From: Alistipes sp.
GTDB lineage: Bacteria; Bacteroidota; Bacteroidia; Bacteroidales; Rikenellaceae
DNA length: 64,000 nucleotides
Direction of reading: 5' to 3'
Assembly: GCA_017623505.1 (NCBI GenBank)
Contig: JAGAOZ010000016.1
Location: forward strand, 1 to 64,000
Shown: piece by piece, positions 1 through 8,245 of the stretch
Layout of the letters: every line of letters begins with the position of its first letter
Numbering within the stretch: the stretch's first letter is position 1
The notes under the pieces: generated by a model
Database searches by the model: none
Seen by the model: the letters and a program-made list of their open reading frames with translations, nothing else
Told to the model about the DNA's origin: nothing
Position numbers and translations under genes: made by a program

Positions 1-118
1 CAGACCCAGAACCTGACCCAGCGCCAGAACCTGAGCCAGAACCTGACCCAGAGCCTGACCCAGAGCCTGAACCAGAGCCAGAGCCCGACCCCGACCCCGA
101 CCCTGAACCAACACCTAC
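1..118 (+). repeat. Pro-Glu/Pro-Asp coding repeat
   Basis: Degenerate 6- and 12-base repeats of the type CCAGAACCTGAC encode alternating proline and acidic residues in frame with the protease downstream. This is a low-complexity spacer in the protein, and slippage could change its length. The repeat continues beyond the left edge, so its full size is unknown. Confidence 0.85.
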
Positions 119-950
119 GGGAAAATCAATTGTCTTTGCCAAAGGGGTGTCGATAGATGCGGGTTGGTATGATGTAAATAAGATTGGTAGCGGTCAGACC
201 AACGGCGATATAAATATGTGTTGGGCCGCTTCATCGTCAAACATAATTGAGTGGTGGCAAGACCGCTATCGCGAGGCAGGTTTTGAGCTGCCCGAGGGTG
301 CGGTGACAGGTCGCGGCGAGAAGTATGATTTGGCCTTGATGGAGATGTTCCACTCTGAGTGGGATAACTCGCGAGGAGGACACGTAAATCACGCAGTACA
401 TTGGTATTTCGAGGGCAAGAACATCTGTAAGGAGGCTTCGCCAGGCTCGCAGGCACAACCGTTGCGAGAGGATAGTGGCGGCTACTATCGTGATATATGG
501 GATGAAATTTATCCACATCTGTACCACGAATATGAGCACCTTGGAGGTCTGTATAAGGGTTTGTATGCCGGGGAGTTTAACAACTACTATCTGTGGGGAA
601 ATGGTGTGCCAAATCTGAGCGGGGAGCAGCGATTGCGGAGATTCTCAACATACGTTGTTGATGCCATTCGTCGCGGAGTGCCATCGTTGGCTATTGCTCT
701 ATCGCCAAACCTCAGCTCTCTGCATCACGCAACGACATTGTGGGGGTATGAGATAGATAATGCTACGGGTCTGCTGACAAGGGTATGGATTACCGACTCG
801 GACGATATGACTACCGAGCCGAAGCACCCTGTCTTGCACGAATATTCGGTCAGTGTGAGCGGTTATAACACTATTCAGCTTTCGGGAGCACCTTATGGCG
901 CATGTTATGTGGTGACGCTGTTACCCGTTTCGGGATATGATATGTTTTAG
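1..950 (+). CDS. IdeS/Mac-like secreted cysteine protease, 5' end outside window
   Basis: The reading frame is open from the left edge (first full codon at 3) to TAG at 948-950, so the N-terminus, probably a signal peptide or lipobox, is missing. The first ~38 codons are an acidic Pro-Asp/Pro-Glu linker, which typically holds a domain away from the cell surface. The ~270-residue domain resembles peptidase family C66 (IdeS/Mac, immunoglobulin-cleaving): the catalytic-type Cys is at nt 219 in the motif NMCWAAS, the His pair at nt 723-728 (LHHATTLWGYE) and acidic residues follow in WITDSDD. A GTG at 147 could be mistaken for a start, but the linker shows that translation comes from upstream. The fold and Cys-His-Asp order are seen; immunoglobulin as substrate is only inferred from streptococcal relatives. 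The next gene begins directly at the stop. Confidence 0.8.
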   Translation, partial: DPEPDPAPEPEPEPDPEPDPEPEPEPEPDPDPDPEPTPTGKSIVFAKGVSIDAGWYDVNKIGSGQTNGDINMCWAASSSNIIEWWQDRYREAGFELPEGAVTGRGEKYDLALMEMFHSEWDNSRGGHVNHAVHWYFEGKNICKEASPGSQAQPLREDSGGYYRDIWDEIYPHLYHEYEHLGGLYKGLYAGEFNNYYLWGNGVPNLSGEQRLRRFSTYVVDAIRRGVPSLAIALSPNLSSLHHATTLWGYEIDNATGLLTRVWITDSDDMTTEPKHPVLHEYSVSVSGYNTIQLSGAPYGACYVVTLLPVSGYDMF

Positions 951-953
951 GTG

Positions 954-1259
954 ATGGGAAAGAGCAGAGGCAAAATAGAGCGTGAGAAACGTGTGGTGAG
1001 TGAGATGATAAGGCTCTACTCACGAAAAAAGTTGGGACAGAAAGAGCTCTCGGAGCAGATGTTGGCGTTGGAGCAGTATGCTATTCGCCGTCTTGACTGT
1101 TGTAAGTTTGGCCAGGCAAAGAAGCCTTGTAAGAACTGTCCGGTGCACTGCTACGCTCCGCAGATGCGCGAGCAGATACGTGAGGTGATGCGTTGGGCAG
1201 GGCCGAGGATGATATTTTATTCGCCCTTGGCAGCTATTAGACATTGGTTAGGGATATGA
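954..1259 (+). CDS. YgbA-family (nitrous oxide-stimulated promoter) protein
   Basis: A 101-residue basic protein with a cysteine cluster in the second half: a CC pair, then Cys six residues later following AKKP, then CxNCPVHCY. This pattern and length match the YgbA_NO family (PF11756), linked in enterobacteria to nitric oxide stress. The cysteines could bind a metal or an iron-sulfur cluster; that is inference. A GTG at 951 abuts the protease stop, but the ATG at 954 is the likelier start. The tight spacing suggests co-transcription with the protease gene, although the functions are not obviously linked. Confidence 0.75.
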   Translation: MGKSRGKIEREKRVVSEMIRLYSRKKLGQKELSEQMLALEQYAIRRLDCCKFGQAKKPCKNCPVHCYAPQMREQIREVMRWAGPRMIFYSPLAAIRHWLGI

Positions 1260-1302
1260 GTAAAATGAAAGTATATTATAAAACTATTAAAACTATAAGA
1301 CA

Positions 1303-1755
1303 ATGAAAAAGAATATATTTGTATCTGCAATAGCAGCTATTGTGTTGTTCATCGGTTGTTCCCCTGAAGGAAGTGTAAGAAGTGTCGATTATCAAACTTT
1401 TGCTGAAGAGATTGCGGCAGATGATATTGTTTTGGTGGATGTGCGTACGGCGGAAGAGTATGCCGCAGGACACATCCCTGGAGCTGTTAATATTGACTCT
1501 TCAGCAGAGAATTTTGAGGAGCAGATTTGCGAGTTTAGCAATAAAAAGCCTATTGCAATGTATTGTAGAGGCGGTCGTCGCAGTAAGGAGGCTGCAGCAC
1601 GTATAACAAGTTTGGGATACGATGTTATAGATTTGGATAAAGGTTTCAATTCGTGGGAAGGAGACGTAGTTGTGGAGCAGACCGCAGTAGATACCTTGCA
1701 GAATAAGGTAGAAATGACTGTAGAGCAGGATGTTGAGGAGATTGCTCAGGAATAG
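1303..1755 (+). CDS. rhodanese-domain lipoprotein
   Basis: A 150-residue protein with a type II signal sequence (MKKNIF..VLFIGC, lipidated Cys about residue 19), so it should be membrane-anchored in the periplasm or on the surface. Residues ~27-125 form a single rhodanese domain with the typical DVRTAEEYAAGHIPGAVNI stretch and the active-site loop CRGGRRS, with catalytic Cys 88. Single-domain rhodaneses carry persulfide sulfur, but the physiological acceptor is not evident here. The C-terminal ~30 residues are acidic and unstructured in appearance. It ends where the convergent dehydrogenase gene ends (1755/1756), without a terminator between them. Confidence 0.9.
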   Translation: MKKNIFVSAIAAIVLFIGCSPEGSVRSVDYQTFAEEIAADDIVLVDVRTAEEYAAGHIPGAVNIDSSAENFEEQICEFSNKKPIAMYCRGGRRSKEAAARITSLGYDVIDLDKGFNSWEGDVVVEQTAVDTLQNKVEMTVEQDVEEIAQE

Positions 1756-2508
1756 TTAGTTTCTAACGAAAGTCATACGCTCCCATAGCCAGCGAGGTAT
1801 CATTCTCCAGAAAAATACAATACAACGATAACGCCAATCGAAGGTTATCACCCTGCGACGGTGTGCGAGACCTTTTATTATATATTGCGCAGCCTGCTCA
1901 CACGAGATAACCATAGGATACTCTTTGTCGGGGTTGAGTATCTCGGTGCGGACAAAGCCTGGGCGTATGTCGCTCAGAGTGATTGGTAATTGCTCCATAC
2001 GAACGAGTTGCGCGAGTGCTGTCAGATAGGTGCTCTGCATCTTTTTGGTGGCGGAGTAGGCGGGTGCTGTGCCGATACCCATTGTTCCTGCAACGGATGT
2101 TATCACGGCGATATGTGCCTTGTGTTGTGCGTTGTAGGCGGGATTTTGTTTCACGTGGTTTACAAAGTGGTCTACCACGCGCACCATACCCTCGCAGTTG
2201 GTCCGTATGGTTGCGAGCTCTATCTCCTCCACTAAATCTCTGTTTTGGTGGCCTACACCTGTGGCAAAGAGCAATAAATCAACCTCGCCCAACCGTGCTA
2301 TCAGCCTATCAAGGGCTAGAGTGGCGTCACTTTGGGTTACATCCATCACTTCGCTGACAACATTCTCTGCCCCAAATTCAGCCTCTAACTCGTTGAGCAG
2401 ATGTTCGCGTCGGCCCGCAATGCCGACCTGCCAACCCTGCCTCAGCAGAGCCGTCGTTACGGCACGTCCTATGCCCGAAGTAGCCCCTACGATAATTGCT
2501 CGTTTCAT
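1756..2508 (-). CDS. short-chain dehydrogenase/reductase (SDR)
   Basis: A 250-residue classical SDR. The Rossmann nucleotide-binding motif GATSGIG lies at residues ~8-14, and the catalytic Ser (VITSVAG) and YSATK tetrad follow around residues 140-155. An Arg after the second strand (AGRRE) suggests preference for NADP(H). The C-terminal ~40 residues are basic and aromatic-rich (VITFDWRYRCIVFFWRMIP), as in SDRs that touch the membrane or act on lipids. The substrate is unknown. A TACCTTTG -7 element lies upstream at 2528-2535 on this strand. It is probably a monocistronic gene. Confidence 0.88.
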   Translation of the reverse strand: MKRAIIVGATSGIGRAVTTALLRQGWQVGIAGRREHLLNELEAEFGAENVVSEVMDVTQSDATLALDRLIARLGEVDLLLFATGVGHQNRDLVEEIELATIRTNCEGMVRVVDHFVNHVKQNPAYNAQHKAHIAVITSVAGTMGIGTAPAYSATKKMQSTYLTALAQLVRMEQLPITLSDIRPGFVRTEILNPDKEYPMVISCEQAAQYIIKGLAHRRRVITFDWRYRCIVFFWRMIPRWLWERMTFVRN

Positions 2509-2527
2509 TGTCTATGTTTGTTCAAGA

Positions 2528-2535
2528 CAAAGGTA
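2528..2535 (-). promoter_or_regulatory. -7 promoter element of the SDR gene
   Basis: The minus strand reads TACCTTTG, a full match to the Bacteroidota TAnnTTTG box, 20 bases before the start codon. No clear TTTG -33 element is seen at the right distance, so only the -7 part is called. Confidence 0.5.
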
Positions 2536-2579
2536 GGAAATTTTGTGATAAGAAAAAAGCCGAAAAAAATCTCGATTCT

Positions 2580-2611
2580 TTTGCCGTTTTCGATTTAATT
2601 GCTCAAATTTG
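2580..2611 (+). promoter_or_regulatory. possible promoter of the BACON lipoprotein gene
   Basis: TTTG at 2580-2583 is followed after 20 bases by CAAATTTG at 2604-2611, one base off TAnnTTTG, 28 bases before the start codon at 2640. Confidence 0.4.
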
Positions 2612-2639
2612 CCTTACGGAATAATAACAATTCAAAGAT

Positions 2640-4190
2640 ATGAAAGCACTGAAAGTACTATTTATGGCGTTGGCTCTCCTTGCTGCCAACTATGCTTGTT
2701 CGGACAAAGATGATGAGCCAACACAGGAGATTCCTGGCACTCCGGACACCCCCGATACTCCCGACGAGCCAGATGAGCCGGACACTCCCGATACTCCTGA
2801 CGAGCCTGATACCCCTCCAACTCCTGTTATCTCGCTTAGTCAGAGTGATTTGATATTCAAGGCTGAGGGCGAGACTATCAATATCGGCTATGAGGTGGAA
2901 AATCCTATCGAGGGTGTGAGCCTTGTGGCAGAGGAGAGTGCCGAGTGGTTAGCGGTGAGCGTAAACAACGACGCTACAATTCGTTTTACTGCCGAGAAGA
3001 ATCCTGCAACGGAGGAGCGTTCGGCAGATGTTCGCTTTACATACGGCGAGGCGGAGGCTGTGGTGTTGTCGGTGAAGCAGGAGGCAGCGAAGCCTGTCCC
3101 TGCGGGACTTACCTTTGAGCTTAACTTCTCGGATGTTGCACACTCAAACTTCATCTTGCAGATTATCCCTTCGGATGCTACCAAGACCTTCTACTTTGCT
3201 ACAATGGAGAAGAGTCTTTACGATACGTTCCAAAGCGAGGAGGAGATTCATCAGTACGAGATGGCTCGTATGCGACAGTTGGCCGAGGATAGCCATCTGA
3301 CATTCAAGGAGTTGATGGAGAGTCAAACCTTCAAGGGCGAGAAGTGTCAGGCTGTCAATAATCTGAAGCCGCTGACCGAGTATGTTTCGTTCGCCTATGG
3401 TGTGACTCTCAGTGGCGAGCGCACAAGCTCTATATCATCAAATGTGGTGACAACGACCGAAGAGCCTTTGGTCGATATGAACTTCGACATCAGCCTTACG
3501 GAGGATGATTTGACAATCTATATCACCATTAAACCTGCCATTAAGAAGCAGCCATATCGTTGGAATCTCTATACTGCTGCCGACATAGCTCGTTTGGAGC
3601 AGTCGTACGGCTGTCAGGGTGTGGAGGCAGTCTATCGCCAGGAGGTATTGGCTGAGGTTGAGGCACTTGTAAGCAGTGGTACATCACTCGAAGAGTACTA
3701 CTCGTCGTTCACCAATAAGGGCTCGATTTACAATATGGAGTGGGGCTGCGACGCTGCGACAACCTACTATATCGTTGCTACGGCGCTCAATGAGAGCTGT
3801 CAGCCGGGTAAAGTCACTGTATATGAGCATACGACAGCTGCCGAAGCACCTCTGTATTCAGACAATGAGATTGAGGTAGAGTTGAGTAATCCTTCGGCTA
3901 CGGGTATGCAGGTGTCGGGCTCGGCAACTAATATGGACCCATATTTGGTGATGGTTTTGCCTACGGAGTTATGCGAGGCTTATGACGATGATGCTCTTGT
4001 GGAGTACATTCTTACCACCTATTCGGCTGAGGTGCTTGAGGATAACACCTACGAGGGTAGCTTTGCGGGCTATGAGTCGGGATTAACCCCATCGACGGCA
4101 TACACCTGTGTAGGCTTCGGATTTAAGAATGGAGTGAAGACAACTTCATACGTTGCGCGTTCGGCATCTGTCTCGACACTCGCCGAGTAG
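2640..4190 (+). CDS. BACON-domain surface lipoprotein
   Basis: A 516-residue lipoprotein: signal peptide with lipobox (AANYAC, Cys 20) followed by an acidic stretch typical of surface export in Bacteroidetes and a Pro-Asp/Glu/Thr linker (~residues 28-60). Residues ~64-150 form a BACON domain (SLSQSDLIFKAEG, then SAEWLAV and LSVKQ). The remainder is beta-rich with repeated modules ending in phrases such as TTYYIVATALN and TAYTCVGFGF, which look like two or three fibronectin-III/Ig-like repeats. No enzyme motif is visible. BACON domains are common in glycan-targeting or mucin-associated surface proteins; the ligand here is unknown. It ends before a bidirectional terminator shared with the bat operon. 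Confidence 0.8.
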   Translation: MKALKVLFMALALLAANYACSDKDDEPTQEIPGTPDTPDTPDEPDEPDTPDTPDEPDTPPTPVISLSQSDLIFKAEGETINIGYEVENPIEGVSLVAEESAEWLAVSVNNDATIRFTAEKNPATEERSADVRFTYGEAEAVVLSVKQEAAKPVPAGLTFELNFSDVAHSNFILQIIPSDATKTFYFATMEKSLYDTFQSEEEIHQYEMARMRQLAEDSHLTFKELMESQTFKGEKCQAVNNLKPLTEYVSFAYGVTLSGERTSSISSNVVTTTEEPLVDMNFDISLTEDDLTIYITIKPAIKKQPYRWNLYTAADIARLEQSYGCQGVEAVYRQEVLAEVEALVSSGTSLEEYYSSFTNKGSIYNMEWGCDAATTYYIVATALNESCQPGKVTVYEHTTAAEAPLYSDNEIEVELSNPSATGMQVSGSATNMDPYLVMVLPTELCEAYDDDALVEYILTTYSAEVLEDNTYEGSFAGYESGLTPSTAYTCVGFGFKNGVKTTSYVARSASVSTLAE

Positions 4191-4210
4191 CACTGCCATA
4201 TAAAAAAGTT

Positions 4211-4246
4211 AATGGAGGTTATCCAATTCGGCGGATAACCTCCATT
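4211..4246. terminator. bidirectional terminator
   Basis: A perfect 14-bp stem, AATGGAGGTTATCC with its complement GGATAACCTCCATT, and an 8-base loop, followed by an AT-rich tract on both sides. It lies between convergent genes (BACON lipoprotein and batB). Confidence 0.85.
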
Positions 4247-4269
4247 ATTATTATCTTATCGGTGAGGAG

Positions 4270-5289
4270 TTACTTCTCGTCGAAGAGTGAGATACGCTTG
4301 ATGCGGTGGTTACGGCGAGGCAGGATGAAAATCTCTATACAGAGTAGCACAAAAGCAATAATTAAAGGTATGATATACAACTCTTTGTACTCCGAGAATG
4401 ACTGCTTCTGCACAGCACCCTTCTCCATCTTGTTGATACTCTTTACAATCTCACTCAGTCCCAAATCCTGCTTCGAAGCACGGATGTAAAGACCGCCTGT
4501 TTGGTTGGCTATCTGGGTGAGTGTCGCCTCGCCAAGTTTACTGACTACCATCTCGCCTTGCTCGTCTTTGAGGTAGCTGTTACCAATCTTTATCGGTGCG
4601 CCCGCAGGTGTACCGATTCCGATGGTATAGATGCGGATGCCCTCACTTTTTGCCAACTCCAGTACCTCGCTTAAGTCGCCCTCATGGTTCTCACCATCAG
4701 TGATAAGGATGATGGCTCTATTTTTTGCGGCTGTTTCCGAGAAGGTGAGGATTGATTGGCGCAGAGCCTTCTCAATATCCGTTCCCTGCTCGGCAATCAG
4801 AGAGGTAGAGATGCGCTTTGTGAAGCTGCGTGCCAAGTGGTAGTCGTCAGCAATAGGGTATTGCACCTTAGCATCGGCAGCAAATACTACGAGGCCGATA
4901 TTCTCCTGCTTGAGCTCATCGAGCAGCTTGCTGATAGCATATTTTGTGCGCTCCAAGCGGTTAGGCTCGAAGTCCTCTGCCAACATAGAGTTTGACACAT
5001 CGACAGCTAAGACTATCTCCACACCCATACTCTTCTGTTCCAAAAGGCGTGAGCCTATCTGTGGGCGGGCAATAGTGAGGATAAGCATAACGTATGCCGA
5101 GAGTAACAACACAGCCTTGATTATCAGGCGGGCCGACGAATAGTCGGGCATAAGCTCTCGCACAAGGGCGTTATCTCCGAAACGGGCCATCAGACGACGG
5201 CGGCGGCGACGCAACAGCAGATAGATACCTATCAGCAGAGGTATTATCAGCAGTAAATATAGATATTCGGGATTTGCAAATCTGAACAT
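4270..5289 (-). CDS. batB: BatB-like VWA-domain membrane protein
   Basis: A 339-residue inner-membrane protein: a short N-terminal segment with one helix (YLYLLLIIPLLIGIYLLL), a second helix near residues 57-75, then a von Willebrand A domain with an intact metal-binding DxSxS motif (AVDVSNSM) and a TDGEN loop, and a C-terminal helix. This matches BatB of the Bacteroides aerotolerance operon. It is the last gene of the moxR operon, 5 bases after batA. The presumed role is membrane protein assembly around the MoxR ATPase and stress tolerance; the molecular function is not established for the family. Confidence 0.88.
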   Translation of the reverse strand: MFRFANPEYLYLLLIIPLLIGIYLLLRRRRRRLMARFGDNALVRELMPDYSSARLIIKAVLLLSAYVMLILTIARPQIGSRLLEQKSMGVEIVLAVDVSNSMLAEDFEPNRLERTKYAISKLLDELKQENIGLVVFAADAKVQYPIADDYHLARSFTKRISTSLIAEQGTDIEKALRQSILTFSETAAKNRAIILITDGENHEGDLSEVLELAKSEGIRIYTIGIGTPAGAPIKIGNSYLKDEQGEMVVSKLGEATLTQIANQTGGLYIRASKQDLGLSEIVKSINKMEKGAVQKQSFSEYKELYIIPLIIAFVLLCIEIFILPRRNHRIKRISLFDEK

Positions 5290-5294
5290 AGGCT

Positions 5295-6284
5295 CTAAGG
5301 TAATCTCTTAAGTAAAACGTTGTCTATCAGCCATTCCAAAGCCAGTAGAGCAAATGCCACCAACACCCATATAAGATATAACTCGTCGATGGTGATTTGG
5401 TTTTGCACCTCGATTTTACTCTTCTCCAGAGTGTCTATCTCCTTGTATATCTCCTTGAGTGTTTGCTTGTCGGTTGCACGGAAATACTTACCGTTGGTCT
5501 TCTCGGATATCTCGGTCAGCGTCTCCTCGTCAATCTCTACGGGCATCTGTTGAAATACCAGCTGTCCAAACATATCGTATGCCGGATAAGGGGCCATTCC
5601 GTTCTTACCCACCCCGATAGTGTAGACCTTGATACCGAGGTCCATAGCTATATCTGCTGCCATAAGAGGCGATATCACACCGCTATTGTTTACACCGTCG
5701 GTCAGCAGAATCACCACCTTACTCTTTGATTGGCTTTCGCGCAGACGATTGATAGCTGTTGCCAAACCATTACCTATGGCTGTGCCATCTTCGATAACAC
5801 CGCTGCGTACCTTTGCCAAGGCGGTCTGCACCTCGTTCTTATTTGCTGTCAGCGGACTTGGCGAGTAGGCCTCACCTGCAAAGACCACCAAACCCATTCT
5901 GTCGCCCACTCTGCCGGCAATGAAATCTGCCGCCACATCTTTGGCTGCGCTCAGACGGTCCGGCTCAAAGTCGCGGGCCAACATAGAGCCTGATACGTCC
6001 ATTGCGATAACGATATCTATACCCTCGGTTTGTGTAGTCTGATTCTCGTTTACTCTCTGTGGGCGGGCCATAGCCACTATGATACAGGCCAATGCTGCCA
6101 GACGCAAAACAAATGGGATGTGTCGAGCAAAAAACCTCCACGTCAGAGGGGCTTTGCGCACACCTTCAGCAGATGATATGCGTATTGAAGGGCCACCCAA
6201 TCGGACACGCAAGATGTAGTATCCTATGTAGCCTATCAACAATAGCAGCAGCCACAGATTATTTGGATTTGCAAATATCTTCAT
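5295..6284 (-). CDS. batA: BatA-like VWA-domain membrane protein
   Basis: A 329-residue protein built like its neighbour BatB: N-terminal helix, second helix near residue 60, VWA domain with DxSxS (AMDVSGSM) and TDGVNN loops, and a C-terminal transmembrane helix (LYLIWVLVAFALLALEWLI). The two VWA proteins are paralogues in tandem, which is the usual BatA-BatB order. It lies 7 bases downstream of the batC-like gene. MIDAS residues are intact, so metal-dependent protein binding in the periplasm is likely. Confidence 0.88.
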   Translation of the reverse strand: MKIFANPNNLWLLLLLIGYIGYYILRVRLGGPSIRISSAEGVRKAPLTWRFFARHIPFVLRLAALACIIVAMARPQRVNENQTTQTEGIDIVIAMDVSGSMLARDFEPDRLSAAKDVAADFIAGRVGDRMGLVVFAGEAYSPSPLTANKNEVQTALAKVRSGVIEDGTAIGNGLATAINRLRESQSKSKVVILLTDGVNNSGVISPLMAADIAMDLGIKVYTIGVGKNGMAPYPAYDMFGQLVFQQMPVEIDEETLTEISEKTNGKYFRATDKQTLKEIYKEIDTLEKSKIEVQNQITIDELYLIWVLVAFALLALEWLIDNVLLKRLP

Positions 6285-6291
6285 CTTCTAC

Positions 6292-7239
6292 CTACCAATT
6301 TTTCTTACCCGGGATAATCAGAGCCTTCTTCTTCTCGCCCTCTATCTTATCCTGTGTTTTATCCTCTTGAGCCTGTATAGCGTTGAGTATCTGATTGCGT
6401 TGCTCGTCACTCATGCCGCTTGGAGATTGTTGCTGGTCGTTCTCTTGGTCGGAATCATCCTGCTTATCATCATTCTTGGGCTCTTGATTGTTATCCTTGT
6501 TGTCTTTATCGTTGTTGTCCTTATTGTCTTTGCCGTCTTTGTTGTTGTCTTGGTCGTCTTTCTTATTGTCGTTATCTTGGTCGTCTTTCTTGTTGTCCTG
6601 ATTCTTGTTGTCTTGGTTTTGGTTGTTTTTATCTTGATTTTTATCTTGATTTTTATCTTGATTTTCGTCGTTCTTATTTTGGTCCTGATTCTGATTTTGG
6701 TTGTTCTGGTCTTGATTCTGGTTTTGGTTCTGATTTTGATTTTGATTCTGGTCCTGATTTTGGTTCTGGTCCTGATTGTTTTGGTTCTTCTGATTCTCTA
6801 AGATAGTGCGTACGTAGACGTAGTTGTAACGAGCCTCGTCGTCAGTGCTGTTGAGAATCAGAGCCTTACGGTAACAATCCAAAGCCTGCTGTAAGCTGTC
6901 TTGCATAAATTGTGCATAGCCCATATTAAAATATGCGCGTGAACGCTCCAATTCGGTGCGGGTGGAGTCTACGGCACTCTTTTGTAGCAGCTCGACAGCC
7001 TTGGCGTAATTCTTATCCTTGATGCTGGCATTTCCCAGGTTGTATATTCCCTCGAAGAGTGTAGAGTCGTGATGCAGAGCCTGTTTATACTCATGGGCAG
7101 CTCGCTCGTAGTTTTTGCTCGCGTAGGCTCGATTACCCTCGCGGATATGTGAACGGTGCTTGTGATTTTGTGCTCCGGCTGGGTCAATAGTGACTATACA
7201 GAGTACTAACAGCACAATATATATGAAAACATTTTTCAT
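6292..7239 (-). CDS. batC: BatC-like TPR protein with Asn/Gln/Asp/Lys tail
   Basis: A 315-residue exported protein: signal peptide ending AGAQ (~residue 24), about three tetratricopeptide repeats over residues ~30-140 (REGNRAYASKNYERAAHEYKQAL is the first), then residues ~149-272 composed almost only of Asn, Gln, Asp and Lys, and a short C-terminal segment. BatC proteins have a TPR and a variable tail, but this low-complexity region is unusually long. The TPR faces the periplasm and probably binds BatA/BatB. Here it precedes batA, whereas in Bacteroides it usually follows batB. Confidence 0.82.
   Translation of the reverse strand: MKNVFIYIVLLVLCIVTIDPAGAQNHKHRSHIREGNRAYASKNYERAAHEYKQALHHDSTLFEGIYNLGNASIKDKNYAKAVELLQKSAVDSTRTELERSRAYFNMGYAQFMQDSLQQALDCYRKALILNSTDDEARYNYVYVRTILENQKNQNNQDQNQNQDQNQNQNQNQNQNQDQNNQNQNQDQNKNDENQDKNQDKNQDKNNQNQDNKNQDNKKDDQDNDNKKDDQDNNKDGKDNKDNNDKDNKDNNQEPKNDDKQDDSDQENDQQQSPSGMSDEQRNQILNAIQAQEDKTQDKIEGEKKKALIIPGKKNW
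6425..6800. repeat. low-complexity coding repeat in the BatC tail
   Basis: Short degenerate 6-base units (minus-strand AAYCAG / AACAAG / GAYAAR types) encode the Asn/Gln/Asp/Lys run. The opposite strand consequently shows long open frames rich in Val, Leu and Ile that are artefacts. The repeat is likely to vary in length between strains by slippage. Confidence 0.8.
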
Positions 7240-7258
7240 CCTTTAACCAATTTTTTTG

Positions 7259-8245
7259 CTACTCCTTCTTCGTTGGATTCTCTTCGGGTGTCGTCTGCTC
7301 AACGAACTCCCAAACCAGGGTGTATACATTCTCATTCTCGGCAGCTTCGGGCATTGCCTTAGCAAACTTTACAAGGTCCGCCCCGCGTAGCACATCGTTG
7401 ATATCCATAATCATCTTCTGCGAGAAATCGAGCTTTCGCATCGCCTCGACAATCTCATCCGAGGTCATCTCCAGCGCAGGGACACTCCAGCGCAACATTA
7501 TGTATTCGCGCAGAATATCGGTCAGAGTGGAGTAGTACAACTTGTGTTTTCCCTCCTGCCAGAGGCGTCGCATATAGAGCTTCTCAAGAGCCTGCTTGGC
7601 GATGATATGTGGTGGAAGAACAGGCGCAGGATGGAATAAATCCTTCAGCGAGCGGCCCTTACGACGCAAAATCAGGTGGAGGCAAACAATCAAAATCAGC
7701 ACTACAACCAAAGCTCCCAAACCCCACATTACGTAGGTGCTTATCTCGTCGAAGATAAATGGCATATCGGCCTGTGGCTTGAGTGTCGAGATAATCTGTG
7801 AGGTGCTATCCAGCTTGAAAGGGTTGCGGATATGCAACCTTGCAGTGTCGGCTGCATAGAGCGTATCGACAACGTTTTTGTGGACATAGAAAGCCTGTGG
7901 GCGAATATTCAAGTCGCCAATGCCGAAGGCTATGTATGAGTAATGTTTACTGAGTCGGTGGCGGCGAGTACCGCTCTTGAGTGTGTCTACCCGCTCGTCA
8001 AGCAGCTCAATATCTCCATCCTTACTCTCTAAGAAAGGGAATTGTATAAGCTCGGATATATCCTTATCTACCTCGATAACAAAATCGAACTTCTCGCCGA
8101 TGCGGATTGTATCTTGAACGAAATATCCGCTGACCTTCAGCGTGTCACTAACCGGCTCAGGTTGCTCAGGCTGCGTCGTAGACTGTTCGGTTGAGCAACC
8201 GAGCAGCAACAATGCCCACAGCGATATTGAGAGTAAATGCTTCAT
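7259..8245 (-). CDS. Bat-operon membrane lipoprotein (DUF4381-like position)
   Basis: A 328-residue protein with a lipobox-type signal (ALLLLGC, Cys ~17), a ~140-residue beta-rich periplasmic part, one transmembrane helix (~residues 172-192, MWGLGALVVVLILIVCLHLI) and a ~130-residue cytosolic helical part with YYSTLTDILREYIMLRW. Proteins of this plan sit between DUF58 and the VWA genes in Bacteroidota moxR operons. It overlaps the DUF58 stop by ATGA (8242-8245), which indicates translational coupling. A lipid anchor plus an internal helix is odd; the N-terminal Cys may simply follow a cleaved signal. Confidence 0.72.
   Translation of the reverse strand: MKHLLSISLWALLLLGCSTEQSTTQPEQPEPVSDTLKVSGYFVQDTIRIGEKFDFVIEVDKDISELIQFPFLESKDGDIELLDERVDTLKSGTRRHRLSKHYSYIAFGIGDLNIRPQAFYVHKNVVDTLYAADTARLHIRNPFKLDSTSQIISTLKPQADMPFIFDEISTYVMWGLGALVVVLILIVCLHLILRRKGRSLKDLFHPAPVLPPHIIAKQALEKLYMRRLWQEGKHKLYYSTLTDILREYIMLRWSVPALEMTSDEIVEAMRKLDFSQKMIMDINDVLRGADLVKFAKAMPEAAENENVYTLVWEFVEQTTPEENPTKKE

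Noticed and set aside
6367..6806. Long open frames on the plus strand, rich in Val, Leu and Ile or in Cys and Tyr
   Set aside because: They are the reverse-strand reading of the BatC low-complexity repeat, with no start-site signal or protein-like composition.
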